Shown here: piece by piece, positions 8,278 to 16,942 of the stretch
Layout of the letters: each line of letters starts with the position of its first letter
Numbering within the stretch: position 1 is the stretch's first letter
DNA from: DASQFQ01 sp963811595
GTDB taxonomy: Bacteria; Actinomycetota; Thermoleophilia; Solirubrobacterales; Solirubrobacteraceae
Assembly (NCBI GenBank): GCA_963811595.1
Contig: CAWERW010000002.1
Span: forward strand, 62,001-126,000
Reading direction: 5' to 3'
Length of the DNA stretch: 64,000 bases
Program-made: the position numbers and the translations under genes
Notes under the pieces: model-generated
What the model saw: only the letters and a program-made list of their open reading frames with translations
Told to the model about the DNA's origin: nothing
Database searches by the model: none

Positions 8278-9009
8278 CTACGCGCCGCCGTCCCGTGCCG
8301 GCGCGGCCTCCGCCACCAGCGCCTTGATCAGCGGCGACGCCGGATCCGCCTCGGGATGCCACTGGACGCCGAGCGCGAAGCGGCGCTCCGGGTCCTCGAT
8401 CGCCTCGGGCAGCTCGTCCAGCACGGACCAGCCGCTCTCGACCAGTCCCTCGCCGAGCGCCTCGATCCCCTGGTGGTGGTGGGACTTCGTCGCGTGGTCG
8501 ACCTCGCCGGCGACGCGCGAGGCGAGCGAGCCCTCGGCCAGCCGCACGTCGTGGTCGGCGCCGTCGAACGAGCCCGGCACGCGGCGGTGGTCCTCGTGCC
8601 CGTAGTCGTCGGGGAGGTGCTGCTTGAGCGTGCCGCCGCGCGCGACGTTCATGAGCTGCATGCCGCGGCAGATCCCGAGCAGCGGGATGTCGCGCTCGAG
8701 CGCGCGGCGCGCCAGCGCGACCTCGAAGTTGTCGCGCTCCGGCCACGTGCCCTTGGTCATCGGGTGCGTGTCGGCGCCGTAGGCCGCCGGGTCGATGTCG
8801 GCCCCGCCGGCCAGGATCAGGCCGTCGAGGACGTCGAGGATCTCGTCCGCGTCGGCCCCCGGATCCGGCGGGATCATCAGCGCGAGCCCGCCCGCCGCCT
8901 GGATCGCGTCGATGTAGGAGCGGTTGAGCAGGAACGCCTCGGCGTCCCAGACCGTCCAGCTCGCGCGCTCGATCGCGGTGCAGATGCCGATGCGGGGTCG
9001 CCGGGCCAC
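8278..9009 (-). CDS. Class I glutamine amidotransferase-like gamma-glutamyl hydrolase (PuuD/peptidase C26 type)
   Basis: A 243-residue member of the peptidase C26 family (gamma-glutamyl-gamma-aminobutyrate hydrolase-like). The nucleophile is Cys114 in GICRGMQ, and the C-terminal catalytic His and Glu are in GVQWHPE. The conserved DGLILAGGADIDP and SHHHQGI segments are present. It would hydrolyse a gamma-glutamyl bond in the cytoplasm, as in polyamine or GABA catabolism. No other puu genes are nearby, so the true substrate is open. The start is a GTG at 9009 whose promoter is packed into a 30-base gap shared with the divergent enoyl-CoA hydratase gene. Confidence 0.85.
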   Translation of the reverse strand: MARRPRIGICTAIERASWTVWDAEAFLLNRSYIDAIQAAGGLALMIPPDPGADADEILDVLDGLILAGGADIDPAAYGADTHPMTKGTWPERDNFEVALARRALERDIPLLGICRGMQLMNVARGGTLKQHLPDDYGHEDHRRVPGSFDGADHDVRLAEGSLASRVAGEVDHATKSHHHQGIEALGEGLVESGWSVLDELPEAIEDPERRFALGVQWHPEADPASPLIKALVAEAAPARDGGA

Positions 9010-9015
9010 GGGTCC

Positions 9016-9021
9016 AGGCTA
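9016..9021 (-). promoter_or_regulatory. -10 element TAGCCT of the amidotransferase gene
   Basis: On the minus strand TAGCCT ends 6 bases before the GTG at 9009. It is separated by only 4 bases from the oppositely oriented TAGCAT of the gene at 9040, so the two promoters overlap head to head. Confidence 0.5.
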
Positions 9022-9025
9022 TCCG

Positions 9026-9031
9026 TAGCAT
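9026..9031 (+). promoter_or_regulatory. -10 element TAGCAT of the enoyl-CoA hydratase gene
   Basis: TAGCAT ends 8 bases before the ATG at 9040. Its -35 region must lie inside the coding start of the divergent amidotransferase gene. Confidence 0.5.
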
Positions 9032-9039
9032 GCCGCGCC

Positions 9040-9837
9040 ATGGCCGAGACCGTGACCACGCGCCGCGGCGCCTCCAACGGGGCCGAGCTGCGCATCGAGC
9101 TCAACCGCCCCGACTCCATGAACGCCTGGGACAAGCAGCTCGGGCTCGACCTCCTCGCCGCCGTGCAGGAGGCCGCCGAGGACGACGGCGTCCGCTCGGT
9201 GACCATCACCGGCGCGGGCCGCGGCTTCTCCTCCGGCGCCGACCTCAAGGCCGGCTTCGACCCCACGCCCGAGGGCCGTCCGGACGTCGGGACCGCCCTG
9301 CGCGAGCGCTACCACCCGATCATCACGACGATCCGGACCATGCCGAAGCCGGTGCTGGCCGCCGTCAACGGCCCGGCCGTCGGGATCGGCTGCTCGCTCG
9401 CGCTCGCCTGCGACCTCGTCGTGGCCCGCGAGTCCGCCTACTTCCTGCTCGCGTTCGTCAACATCGGCCTCGTCCCCGACGGCGGCTCGTCGCTCTTCGT
9501 CCCCGCGCGCGTGGGGCACGCGCGCGCGGCCGAGATGGCGATGCTGGGCGAGCGGATCCCGGCGCTGCAGGCGCTCGAGTGGGGCCTGATCAACCGCGTC
9601 GCCGCCGACGAGGCCTTCGAGGCCGAGGTCGACGCGCTCGCCGAGCAGCTCGCGACCGGCCCCACGCGCTCCTACGCCGGCGCCAAGGCGCAACTCAACG
9701 CCTGGATGTACGCCGGGATGGACGAGCAGCTCGAGCTCGAGGCGAGCCTGCAGCAGGAGATGGCCGGCTCGGGCGACTTCATCGAGGGCGTGCAGGCCTT
9801 CCTCGGGAAGCGCAAGCCGGAGTTCAAGGGGAGCTAG
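9040..9837 (+). CDS. Enoyl-CoA hydratase/isomerase
   Basis: A 265-residue crotonase-fold protein. The first oxyanion-hole segment is GAGRGFSSGADLKAGF, the second is NGPAVGIGCSLALACD, and FVNIGLVPDGGSSLFVPARVG follows. An acidic residue occupies the usual catalytic loop region (VPDGGSS). The sequence most resembles PaaG/enoyl-CoA isomerase-type members used in fatty acid or phenylacetate degradation, but the exact reaction (hydration or double-bond isomerisation) is not decided by motifs alone. The ATG at 9040 is preferred because a TAGCAT promoter hexamer lies 8 bases upstream and the family normally begins here. A GC-rich hairpin follows the stop. Confidence 0.85.
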   Translation: MAETVTTRRGASNGAELRIELNRPDSMNAWDKQLGLDLLAAVQEAAEDDGVRSVTITGAGRGFSSGADLKAGFDPTPEGRPDVGTALRERYHPIITTIRTMPKPVLAAVNGPAVGIGCSLALACDLVVARESAYFLLAFVNIGLVPDGGSSLFVPARVGHARAAEMAMLGERIPALQALEWGLINRVAADEAFEAEVDALAEQLATGPTRSYAGAKAQLNAWMYAGMDEQLELEASLQQEMAGSGDFIEGVQAFLGKRKPEFKGS

Positions 9838-9842
9838 CCACC

Positions 9843-9858
9843 GGGCGCTGAAGCGCCC
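9843..9858 (+). terminator. Hairpin after the enoyl-CoA hydratase gene
   Basis: GGGCGC TGAA GCGCCC is a perfect 6-base stem with a 4-base loop, starting 5 bases after the stop codon. No T-run follows, so it would be a weak intrinsic or Rho-assisted terminator. It separates the hydratase gene from the oxidase operon. Confidence 0.5.
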
Positions 9859-9867
9859 TGGCCCGTC

Positions 9868-9873
9868 TATACA
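9868..9873 (+). promoter_or_regulatory. -10 element TATACA of the aa3 oxidase operon
   Basis: TATACA lies 11 bases before the TTG start of the subunit II gene at 9885. No ribosome-binding site is visible between them. This is the only good promoter-like hexamer in the 47-base gap. Confidence 0.5.
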
Positions 9874-9884
9874 CTGCCTGCGCC

Positions 9885-10718
9885 TTGACCCCAGTCGTCG
9901 ACATCCTCGCCGGCATCGTGCTGCCCGACGACGGCGCGTCGCCCAACGCGGACGACATCGCCCAGCTCTACCTGCTGATCTTCGCGATGGGGCTCGTGGT
10001 GTTCATCGGCGTCGAGGCGCTGCTGATCTGGTTCCTCGTCAAGTACCGCGCCAAGAAGGGCCGGGTCGCGGCCCAGATCCACGGCAACACGCGGCTCGAG
10101 ATCGGCTGGACCGTGGGCGCCGCGGTGATCCTCGTGTTCATCACCGCCGTCACGTTCATCAAGCTGCCCGACATCAAGAACCCGGCGGCCTCCGACATCG
10201 ACGCCGAGGGCAACCCGGTCGCCTCCAACGTCGTCTACGCCTCGACCGACCAGCCCGACCCGCCCAAGGGCGCCACGCTCAACATCGTCGTCGACGGCCA
10301 GCAGTACAACTGGCGCTACCAGTACCCGCGCCAGGACGACAAGCAGGTCTTCGCCTACGAGGAGATGGTCGTGCCGGTGGGCATGACGGTGACGCTCGAC
10401 ATCACCTCCGACGACGTCGCCCACTCGTGGTGGATCCCCGCGCTCGGCGGCAAGATGGACGCGATCCCCGGCTACACGAACAAGACCTGGTTCAAGGCCA
10501 CGCGCGCCGGCACGTTCCGGGGCCAGTGCGCCGAGCTGTGCGGGCGCAACCACGCGAACATGACCGCGCGCGTGCGGGCGGTGCCGTTTGACGAGTACCA
10601 GGCCTGGTTCGACCGCACGGCGGAGGACATCACGACGGCCCGCGAAGAGGCGGCCAAGCAGCGCGACGAGCTGATCCGCCAGCAGCGCGAGGCGGCCGAG
10701 CAGTCCGAGGGCGAGTAG
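9885..10718 (+). CDS. ctaC: Cytochrome c oxidase subunit II (aa3, A1-type set)
   Basis: A 277-residue subunit II carrying the binuclear CuA centre that receives electrons from cytochrome c. Two transmembrane helices (about residues 30-55 and 78-98) precede the periplasmic-side cupredoxin domain. CuA ligands are visible: His180 in AHSWWIP, then Cys215, Glu217, Cys219, His223 and Met226 in GQCAELCGRNHANM. There is no heme c domain and a Gln/Glu-rich tail ends the protein, unlike the second subunit II at 18532. The start is a TTG at 9885; I see no better ATG, and the residues after it are not a lipoprotein signal. It begins the aa3 operon, with subunit I 18 bases downstream. Confidence 0.93.
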   Translation: MTPVVDILAGIVLPDDGASPNADDIAQLYLLIFAMGLVVFIGVEALLIWFLVKYRAKKGRVAAQIHGNTRLEIGWTVGAAVILVFITAVTFIKLPDIKNPAASDIDAEGNPVASNVVYASTDQPDPPKGATLNIVVDGQQYNWRYQYPRQDDKQVFAYEEMVVPVGMTVTLDITSDDVAHSWWIPALGGKMDAIPGYTNKTWFKATRAGTFRGQCAELCGRNHANMTARVRAVPFDEYQAWFDRTAEDITTAREEAAKQRDELIRQQREAAEQSEGE

Positions 10719-10736
10719 GAAAGACTCCCGAGACCC

Positions 10737-12461
10737 ATGGCGATCACCTCCGAGCCCTCCAGCGAGACGACGACCGCGCGCCGCGCGATCGCGCGGCCGC
10801 AGATCCTCACCCACGCGGTGCGGCCCGAGGCCAAGGGCTGGACGTCGTGGATCACCACGACGGACCACAAGAAGATCGGGATCCTCTACCTCTACACGAC
10901 CCTGGTCTTCTTCCTGCTGGGCGGCGTCGAGGCGCTGCTGATGCGGATCCAGCTCGGCGCGCCGGACAACACGTTCCTGACGCCCGAGAAGTACAACCAG
11001 GTCTTCACCATGCACGGGACGACGATGGTCTTCCTCGTCGTCGTGCCGGTGTGGGCGGGCTTCGCGAACTACCTGCTGCCGCTGATGATCGGGGCGCGCG
11101 ACGTCGCCTTCCCGCGCATCAACGCGTGGTCGTACTGGATGTTCCTGTTCGGCGGCATCGCGCTCTACGCGTCGGTGTTCTTCACGCCGCCGGAGGCCGG
11201 GTGGTTCTCCTATGTGCCGCTGTCGGCGAAGGAGTACTCGCCGTCCGGCGGCCAGGAAGCGTGGATCTACATGGTCCACCTCACCGGGCTGGCGTCGATG
11301 CTCGGCGCCGTCAACTTCATAGCCACCATCCACAACATGCGCGCCCCCGGCATGGGCTGGGGGCGGATCCCGCTGTTCGTGTGGACGATCCTGATCTACG
11401 CCTACCTCGTCGTGATCGCCCTGTCCTCGCTGGCGGCGTCGGTGACGATGCTGCTGCTGGACCGCAACTTCGGGACGAGCTTCTTCGATCCCACCGAGGG
11501 CGGCTCGGCGCTGCTGTGGCAGCACCTGTTCTGGTTCTTCGGGCACCCCGAGGTCTACATCATGGTCCTGCCCGCCTTCGGGGTGTTCTCGGAGGTCCTG
11601 CCGGTGTTCGCGCGCAAGCCGATCTTCGGCTACAAGGCGATCGCGGCGGCCACGGCGGGCATCGCCTTCCTCGGCCTGCTCGTGTGGGCGCACCACATGT
11701 TCGCGACGCCGATGTCGACCGTCGTGCTCGCGTTCTTCATGCTCTCGAGCTTCCTGATCGCGGTCCCGACGGGCGTGAAGATCTTCAACTGGATCGCGAC
11801 GCTGTGGCGCGGCTCGATCGAGTACCGGACGCCGCTGCTGTTCGCGGTCGGCGGCATCGGCACGTTCGTGGTCGGCGGCATCAGCGGCATCTTCCTCGCC
11901 GTCTTCCCCGTCGACTGGGCGCTCACCGACTCCTACTTCGTCGTCGCCCACTTCCACTACACGGCGTTCGGCGGCGCGGCCTTCGGCATGGTCGCCGCGC
12001 TCTACTACTGGTTCCCGAAGATGAGCGGCCGGATGATGTCGGAGAGCCTGGGCAAGGTCTCCTTCTGGCTGTTCTTCCTCGGCTTCAACCTGACGTTCCT
12101 GGTCCAGCACTCGGCGGGCCTGTCGGGGATGCCGCGCCGCGTCTTCGAGTACTCGGACGAGAACAACCTCCCGATCTACAACATGATCTCCTCGATCGGC
12201 TCGGGCGTGCTGGCGATCGGCGTGCTGCTGACCGTGATCAACCTCGTCAACTCCGTGAAGCGCGGCCCGAAGGCCGGCCCGGACCCGTGGAAGGCCAACA
12301 CGCTCGAGTGGTTCATGCCCTCCCCGCCGCCGGAGAACAACTTCGACACGATCCCGCGCGTGCGCTCCGTCGAGCCCATGCGCGACATCCGCCGCCAGGT
12401 GGAGCAGGAGACGGGCGTCGAGCAACGACACCAGGCCGGGCGGCCGCACACGGGGGTCTGA
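10737..12461 (+). CDS. ctaD: Cytochrome c oxidase subunit I, A1-type
   Basis: A 574-residue heme-copper oxidase subunit I with about twelve membrane helices. FTMHGTTMVF contains the heme a ligand. GHPEVYIMVLP gives the CuB His270, the D-channel glutamate Glu272 and the cross-linked Tyr274. WAHHMFATP holds the His pair for CuB, and VVAHFHYTAFG holds heme a3 and heme a ligands. The retained HPEV glutamate marks an A1-type enzyme. The ATG follows AGGAAAG at proper spacing. It reduces O2 to water while pumping protons. It lies between subunit II and ctaB. No subunit III gene is present in this cluster. Confidence 0.96.
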   Translation: MAITSEPSSETTTARRAIARPQILTHAVRPEAKGWTSWITTTDHKKIGILYLYTTLVFFLLGGVEALLMRIQLGAPDNTFLTPEKYNQVFTMHGTTMVFLVVVPVWAGFANYLLPLMIGARDVAFPRINAWSYWMFLFGGIALYASVFFTPPEAGWFSYVPLSAKEYSPSGGQEAWIYMVHLTGLASMLGAVNFIATIHNMRAPGMGWGRIPLFVWTILIYAYLVVIALSSLAASVTMLLLDRNFGTSFFDPTEGGSALLWQHLFWFFGHPEVYIMVLPAFGVFSEVLPVFARKPIFGYKAIAAATAGIAFLGLLVWAHHMFATPMSTVVLAFFMLSSFLIAVPTGVKIFNWIATLWRGSIEYRTPLLFAVGGIGTFVVGGISGIFLAVFPVDWALTDSYFVVAHFHYTAFGGAAFGMVAALYYWFPKMSGRMMSESLGKVSFWLFFLGFNLTFLVQHSAGLSGMPRRVFEYSDENNLPIYNMISSIGSGVLAIGVLLTVINLVNSVKRGPKAGPDPWKANTLEWFMPSPPPENNFDTIPRVRSVEPMRDIRRQVEQETGVEQRHQAGRPHTGV

Positions 12462-12462
12462 G

Positions 12463-13365
<903 letters not shown>

Positions 13366-13376
13366 AATCGCCGCCG

Positions 13377-13487
13377 ATGGACCGCAAGCTCGCACGACGC
13401 AACCTCCGGACCGGCCTGATCGCCTCGACGATCATGCTGCTCTGCTTCGGGCTGACGTTCGTCGCGGCCGCCATCTACACCGCCTGA
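13377..13487 (+). CDS. 36-residue single-helix membrane protein of the aa3 cluster
   Basis: A 36-residue reading frame: a basic N-terminus (MDRKLARRNLRTG) followed by one hydrophobic helix (IASTIMLLCFGLTFVAAAIY). It starts 11 bases after ctaB and its stop overlaps the next ATG in a TGATG arrangement. The position and single helix suggest a small accessory subunit of the oxidase, comparable with the tiny extra subunits known from other cytochrome oxidases; this is inference from context. The caa3 operon contains another 36-residue single-helix protein at 23044. It is too short for family assignment. Confidence 0.6.
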   Translation: MDRKLARRNLRTGLIASTIMLLCFGLTFVAAAIYTA

Positions 13488-13723
13488 TGCCCGCGCTCGA
13501 GACAGAGGCCCCGCCGGTCGGTGAAGAGGTCCACATGCCGGAGCCGAGCCTCCTCCCGATCCTCAACGCGGTCGGGGTGACGTTCGCCATCGTCGGCGTC
13601 ACGCTCTCGCTCTGGCTCACCATCGTCGGGGGCCTGCTGTTCCTCGTGACGCTCGTGCAGTGGATCCGCGCCGCGGCGCACGAGATGTCCGAGCTCCCGC
13701 TCGATCACCACGCCTCGCACTGA
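13487..13723 (+). CDS. Small membrane subunit of the aa3 oxidase, subunit IV-like
   Basis: A 78-residue protein with two hydrophobic stretches (about residues 24-40 and 42-60) and a His-containing tail (LPLDHHASH). It starts inside the stop of the preceding 36-residue gene (TGATG) and closes the aa3 operon. Small two-helix proteins at this position are commonly annotated as subunit IV or CtaF-like in actinobacteria. Sequence similarity cannot be confirmed by eye, so the call rests on context, length and topology. An internal ATG at residue 17 (MPEPSLLP) could be the true start and would remove an acidic N-terminus. Confidence 0.55.
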   Translation: MPALETEAPPVGEEVHMPEPSLLPILNAVGVTFAIVGVTLSLWLTIVGGLLFLVTLVQWIRAAAHEMSELPLDHHASH

Positions 13724-13737
13724 CGACGGCCCGGCAA

Positions 13738-13743
13738 TAGGCT
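13738..13743 (+). promoter_or_regulatory. -10 element TAGGCT of the stressosome cassette
   Basis: TAGGCT ends 8 bases before the GTG start at 13752, with no ribosome site in between. It is the likely promoter for rsbU through rsbX. Confidence 0.5.
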
Positions 13744-13751
13744 TCGCCTTC

Positions 13752-15260
13752 GTGGGGGTCGAGCAGCCAGACGTTTCGTCGCCCGAGGGCGCGGAGCTGG
13801 GCGAGCGTTACGCCGCCGCGTTCGCGGCGCACCTCGGCGAGGGCGGCGAGAGGGGCCTCGGCGAGGCCTACGCGCTCGGCCGCGAGGCGGTCGCGGCGCA
13901 GTACAGCGTGCTCGACTTCGCCGACGCCCATCACGAGGCGCTGACCGTCGCGCTGGCGTCCGCGTCAGGCGACCGCCAGGGCGAGATGATCCGCGCCGCA
14001 GCGGGCTTCCTGCGCGAGAGCCTGTCGGCGTTCGAGATCGCCGCGCGCGGCTACCACGAGGTCCAGGAGATCGCGCGCATCGAGCTGGAGCACATCGAGC
14101 AGCTGCGCACGCTCGCCGACGCCTCGCTGGAGATCAACGCCTCGCTGGGCGTCGAGGAGATCCTCCAGCTGACCGCCGACGCGGCGCGCTCGGTCGTCGG
14201 CGCGGAGCGCGCCTCGATCGCGATCCTCCCCGCCGAGCCGCGCCGTCCGCCGATGGGCGCGACCTCGCCGCCCGACTACGAGGTCTCCGTGACGACACCT
14301 TCGCGGACGACCGTCGACCTGCGCGCGCAGGGCCGCGAGCTCGGCTCGCTCGAGGTCGTCGACCAGCCCGAGCGCGAGTTCACGCCGCGCGACGACGCGA
14401 TCCTCACCCAGCTCGGCCAGCTCGCGGCGGGCGCGATCGCCAACGCCCGCCTGTACGGCCGCGAGCGCACGATCGCGCGCACGCTCCAGCGCTCGCTGCG
14501 GCCGGGCGCGCTGCCGCACGTCCCCGGGCTGTCCGCGGCCGTGCGCTTCAACGCCGCCGGCGAGGGCGTCGAGCTCGGCGGCGATTTCTACGACGTCTTC
14601 CGCGCCCGCGACGGCGGCTGGGCGGCCCTGATCGGCGACATCCAGGGCAAGGGCCCTGAGGCCGCGGCGGTGACCGCGCTCGCCCGCCACACGCTGCGCG
14701 CGGCCGCCGCCTACGAGCACCGCCCGAGCGGCGTGCTGACGCTGCTGCACCGCGAGCTGCGCGAGCAGGTCTCCGACGGGCGCTTCTGCACCGTCGCCTA
14801 CGCGTACATGCAGGTCGTCCCCGGCCACGTGCGGCTCGAGCTCGCCTGCGGCGGGCACCCGCTGCCGCTGATCGTGCACCCCGACGGCTCGGTCGAGGAG
14901 GTCGGCCGGCTCGGCACGTTGCTCGGTTCGGACGCCGACCCGCTGCTCGCGGACGTGACCGCGGAGCTGGACACGGGCGACGTGCTCGTCCTGTACACCG
15001 ACGGCGTGACCGAGGTGCGCCGCCAGCGCCGCGAGGTGTTCGGCACCGATCAGCTCGTCGAGCTGCTGCGCGGATGCGGCGGCCTCAGCCCGGACGAGGT
15101 GGCCGAGCGCGTCGAGCGCGCGGTGATGCACGCCTCGATGGGCCGGTTGCGCGACGATATGGCCGTGCTGGCGCTCGGGCCGGATCCCGAGACGGCGCCC
15201 GAGACCGAGCCGCTGGCCCGTGCCGCGGCCGATCCCACCCCAAAGGAGAGCGATGGCTGA
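13752..15260 (+). CDS. rsbU: RsbU-like PP2C phosphatase with GAF domain
   Basis: A 502-residue regulator. Residues about 12-95 resemble the four-helix RsbU N-terminal domain that binds free RsbT. Residues about 110-240 form a GAF-like sensor (DASLEINASLGVEEILQLT). The C-terminal 250 residues are a SpoIIE-type PP2C phosphatase, with metal-binding GGDFYDVF, GDIQGKGPEAA and LYTDGVTEVRR. In the Bacillus pathway RsbU dephosphorylates the anti-anti-sigma factor RsbV, freeing the stress sigma factor. Here it heads the Rsb cassette and overlaps rsbR by 8 bases. The extra GAF domain is a difference from Bacillus RsbU. No rsbV, rsbW or sigma gene is nearby. Confidence 0.82.
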   Translation: MGVEQPDVSSPEGAELGERYAAAFAAHLGEGGERGLGEAYALGREAVAAQYSVLDFADAHHEALTVALASASGDRQGEMIRAAAGFLRESLSAFEIAARGYHEVQEIARIELEHIEQLRTLADASLEINASLGVEEILQLTADAARSVVGAERASIAILPAEPRRPPMGATSPPDYEVSVTTPSRTTVDLRAQGRELGSLEVVDQPEREFTPRDDAILTQLGQLAAGAIANARLYGRERTIARTLQRSLRPGALPHVPGLSAAVRFNAAGEGVELGGDFYDVFRARDGGWAALIGDIQGKGPEAAAVTALARHTLRAAAAYEHRPSGVLTLLHRELREQVSDGRFCTVAYAYMQVVPGHVRLELACGGHPLPLIVHPDGSVEEVGRLGTLLGSDADPLLADVTAELDTGDVLVLYTDGVTEVRRQRREVFGTDQLVELLRGCGGLSPDEVAERVERAVMHASMGRLRDDMAVLALGPDPETAPETEPLARAAADPTPKESDG

Positions 15261-16149
15261 CACACCCGACGCGACCTCGACCGACGGACACGGCGAGGCG
15301 ACCGAGGGCCTCCTCCGCGAGCTCGTCTCCCACCTGCGCGCCAACCGCACGCAGCTGCGCGAGGAGTGGGCGCGGCGGATCTCCGACTCACGGCTCCTGA
15401 CCGCGCTGACCCAGGAGGAGATCTTCTCCGAGGCGACCTCGATCTACGACTCCTACGTCGGGGTGCTCGAGACGGGCTCGGTCGAGGCGCTGCAGGACTA
15501 CGCGCGCAACCTGTCCGAGCGCATCATCCCGCGAGGGGTCGAGGTCGACGAGGTCGTCAGCATCGTGCTGCTCCTGCGCGACGTGCTCGCCCGCTCGCTG
15601 TTCGAGAAGTACCAGTCGGACTTCGGCCTCCTCAACCGCGTGCTCGACGCCTACGAGCCCGCCGCGAACCGGATCGCCAACACGGTGGCCGGCAACTTCG
15701 TCGGCGAGCGCGAGCGCGTCATCCGCCAGCAGCAGGAGGCGATCCGCGAGCTCTCGACGCCGGTCCTCCAGGTCCGCGAGCGGCTGCTGATCCTGCCGAT
15801 CATCGGCGTGCTCGACGGGCAGCGCGCCCGCCAGCTCACCGAGCAGCTCCTGCGCGGCATCCGCGCGAACCGCGCCAAGGTGGTCGTGATCGACATCACC
15901 GGCGTCCCGACGATCGACTCGACGGTGGCCAACCACCTCGTGCAGACCGTCGAGGCCTCGCGCCTCATGGGCGCCAGCGTCATCATCACCGGCCTCTCCT
16001 CGGACATCGCCCAGACGCTCGTGACGCTCGGCGTCGACCTCTCCAAGGTCAACGCCGTCGGCGACCTCCAGGGCGGCATCGAGGAGGCCGAGCGGCTCCT
16101 CGGCTACGAGGTCACGCAAGGCGATTACCTCGCGCCCGAGGCACGTTAG
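15253..16149 (+). CDS. rsbR: Stressosome scaffold/sensor RsbR
   Basis: A 298-residue protein with an N-terminal RsbRD-type helical domain (about residues 15-150) and a C-terminal STAS domain (about 175-290). The STAS core reads VVVIDITGVPTIDSTVANHL, with Ser/Thr residues at the positions phosphorylated by RsbT, and SSDIAQTLVTLGVD follows. RsbR and RsbS co-assemble into the large cytoplasmic stressosome that holds RsbT until stress. The ATG is preceded by AAAGGAGAG, a strong ribosome site inside the end of rsbU. No heme-binding or other known sensory insert is visible in the N-terminal domain, so the signal is unknown. Confidence 0.88.
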   Translation: MADTPDATSTDGHGEATEGLLRELVSHLRANRTQLREEWARRISDSRLLTALTQEEIFSEATSIYDSYVGVLETGSVEALQDYARNLSERIIPRGVEVDEVVSIVLLLRDVLARSLFEKYQSDFGLLNRVLDAYEPAANRIANTVAGNFVGERERVIRQQQEAIRELSTPVLQVRERLLILPIIGVLDGQRARQLTEQLLRGIRANRAKVVVIDITGVPTIDSTVANHLVQTVEASRLMGASVIITGLSSDIAQTLVTLGVDLSKVNAVGDLQGGIEEAERLLGYEVTQGDYLAPEAR

Positions 16150-16524
16150 TTGGCCGTCCCGATCCTCAAGCAGGGCCCGGTCCTGATCGCGTCGATCCAG
16201 ACGGCGCTCACGGACACGGACGTCCTGCAGCTGCGCGAGGACGTGATGGGGCAGGTCACGCGCCACCGCTCGCGCGGCATCATCGTGGACGTCACGGCGC
16301 TCGACGTGATGGACTCGTTCGTCTCGCGCTCCCTGCGCGGGATCGCGCACATGACGCGCCTGCGCGGCGCCGAGACCGTGATCGTGGGCATCCAGCCCGA
16401 GGTCGCGTTCGCGATGGTCCAGCTGGGGATGCAGTTCGAGGACGTGCAGACCGCGCTGGACCTCGAGGAGGGGCTGGCACTGCTGCAGAACCAGCTCAAG
16501 GAGCCGCTCGCCGGTGGAGGCTGA
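16150..16524 (+). CDS. rsbS: Stressosome STAS protein RsbS
   Basis: A 124-residue single STAS-domain protein starting with a TTG directly after the rsbR stop. The conserved core IIVDVTALDVMDSFVSRS contains the serine that RsbT phosphorylates in RsbS homologues. PILKQGPVLIASIQTALTD is the typical RsbS N-terminus. It packs with RsbR in the stressosome core and sequesters RsbT. It overlaps rsbT by 11 bases, which would help to fix the stoichiometry. Length and motifs match the family, so confidence is high even though the start codon is unusual. Confidence 0.9.
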   Translation: MAVPILKQGPVLIASIQTALTDTDVLQLREDVMGQVTRHRSRGIIVDVTALDVMDSFVSRSLRGIAHMTRLRGAETVIVGIQPEVAFAMVQLGMQFEDVQTALDLEEGLALLQNQLKEPLAGGG

Positions 16525-16942
16525 GAGCCGGATCGCGATCGAGTCCGACGCCGACGTCGTGACCGCACGCCAGCAGGCGCGCGAGCTCGCCGCCGAGCTC
16601 GAGCTGAGCTCCACGGACCAGACGCTGCTGGCCACCGCGATCTCGGAGGTGGCGCGCAACATCACGCACTACGCCACCCGCGGCGAGGTCACGCTGCGGA
16701 TCGTGCGCGACGGCGACGGGCGCTCGGGGATCGAGGTCCTGGCGGTCGACAACGGGCCGGGGATCGAGGACATCGAGCGCGCGCTGCAGGACGGCTACAC
16801 GACAGGCGGGGGTCTCGGGCTCGGGCTGCCGGGGGCACGGCGGCTCGTCGACGAGTTCGACATCCAGAGCACGCCCAGCGAGGGCACCACGGTGCGGCTC
16901 GTCAAGTGGGCGCGCGCCGCGGAGAGAGGCGTGCGTGTGTGA
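16514..16942 (+). CDS. rsbT: Serine/threonine kinase RsbT
   Basis: A 142-residue GHKL-type kinase. The N-box AISEVARNITHYA, the G1 box VLAVDNGPGIEDIE and the glycine-rich GGGLGLGLPGARRL are all present. RsbT phosphorylates RsbR and RsbS and, when released, binds and activates RsbU. The GTG start at 16514 lies inside rsbS and gives the normal N-terminus for the family. The stop overlaps the rsbX start by 8 bases. RsbT is distinguished from RsbW here by its order within an R-S-T-X cassette and by the short N-terminus. Confidence 0.9.
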   Translation: MEAESRIAIESDADVVTARQQARELAAELELSSTDQTLLATAISEVARNITHYATRGEVTLRIVRDGDGRSGIEVLAVDNGPGIEDIERALQDGYTTGGGLGLGLPGARRLVDEFDIQSTPSEGTTVRLVKWARAAERGVRV

